In this document: positions 63,964 to 64,000 of the stretch, in pieces
How positions within the stretch are numbered: position 1 is the stretch's first letter
Layout: each line of letters begins with the position of its first letter
DNA from: Sulfurimonas gotlandica GD1
Lineage (GTDB): Bacteria; Campylobacterota; Campylobacteria; Campylobacterales; Sulfurimonadaceae
NCBI RefSeq assembly: GCF_000242915.1
Contig: NZ_AFRZ01000001.1
Coordinates: forward strand, 2,418,001-2,482,000
Reading direction: 5' to 3'
Length of the DNA stretch: 64,000 bases
The notes under the pieces: model-generated
Database searches by the model: none
What the model was told of the DNA's origin: nothing
Seen by the model: only the letters and a program-made list of their open reading frames with translations
Made by a program: the position numbers and the translations under genes

Positions 63964-64000
63964 ATGAAAAGCTCGATTGTCGATAGTATAAAGTCGCTTC
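63964..64000 (+). CDS. Start of a coding region, cut by the window edge
   Basis: ATG at 63964 with AAAAAGG upstream opens a frame without stops to the end of the window (MKSSIVDSIKSL). It lies 21 bases after the cyclase stop. Too little remains to name it. Confidence 0.45.
   Translation, partial: MKSSIVDSIKSL

Noticed and set aside
1-64000. tRNA, rRNA, CRISPR arrays and toxin-antitoxin pairs
   Set aside because: No T-arm-like GGTTCRAATCC patterns, regularly spaced repeats or small paired frames were seen. The search was by eye and could miss a degenerate tRNA.

Overview
The window is AT-rich, gene-dense bacterial DNA. It looks like a chromosome segment of a free-living Campylobacterota (formerly Epsilonproteobacteria), probably Sulfurimonas or a close relative. 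Evidence for this is the block fur, lysS, glyA, DUF1882 protein, SPOR protein, trpE, aroE (an order I recall from Campylobacter and Helicobacter), an ArsRS-like two-component system, a reductive-type two-subunit 2-oxoacid oxidoreductase, a short Ech-type hydrogenase large subunit, and a dense array of response-regulator/histidine-kinase proteins. I see no tRNA, rRNA, CRISPR array, intact transposase or prophage. No gap between genes exceeds about 300 bases.

Layout. 1-4300: a stress or redox operon (YceI, pirin, a frameshifted CDGSH/glutamate-synthase fusion, an ADP-ribosylglycohydrolase-like protein) behind a near-perfect sigma70 promoter flanked by two palindromic operators. 4300-6300: a guanine-deaminase-like enzyme, diverging from an orphan EchE/EchF-like hydrogenase pair. 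6289-15500 (minus strand): core metabolism and housekeeping (aroE, trpE, SPOR, DUF1882, glyA, lysS, fur, cvpA, a diguanylate cyclase), interrupted between glyA and lysS by a remnant of a type VI secretion locus (TssJ joined to the C-terminus of TssH/ClpV). 15600-24700: class II DAHP synthase, a signalling-associated protein, an ABC-F ATPase, a membrane-anchored 2-oxoacid oxidoreductase whose alpha subunit is fused to a cytochrome-b5-like/DUF2231 module, and a SprT-like/DksA group. 24800-29400: porin, pentaheme cytochrome c and an ArsRS-like two-component system, with GTTAA-type tandem repeats upstream of each transcription unit. 29460-37400: htpG, small membrane proteins, a nuclease-like protein and the complete oadGAB sodium-pump operon.

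37394-47800 (minus strand): eight consecutive signalling genes, including CheV, a response regulator-PilZ protein, a nonsense-interrupted PilJ-type sensor kinase, response regulators, hybrid kinases and an EAL protein. Kinase and receiver segments are near-duplicates of each other, so the cluster grew by local duplication and probably forms one c-di-GMP/phosphorelay circuit. 47900-54500: a membrane-fusion-like protein, a molybdopterin oxidoreductase, argD, a TolC-like protein and a MidA-like methyltransferase. 54500-56320: an accessory patch with a gene fragment, a YkgJ-type cysteine cluster protein, a possible insertion-sequence scar and a frameshifted exported deaminase of higher GC content. 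56400-64000: pilT, gatC, a YfgM/BamB-like pair, a Xer recombinase, an HD hydrolase, a NosL-like/SafE-like metal-handling pair and a PAS-GGDEF cyclase. One more gene begins at the right edge.

The strongest candidates for something new are the b5/DUF2231/oxoacid-oxidoreductase fusion, the orphan Ech pair, the tandem-repeat regulon of the porin/cytochrome/two-component unit, and a C-terminal signalling domain ending in EIEFF that is shared by two distant genes. At least four genes or gene remnants are interrupted or decayed. Whether this is real decay or consensus error has to be settled from reads.
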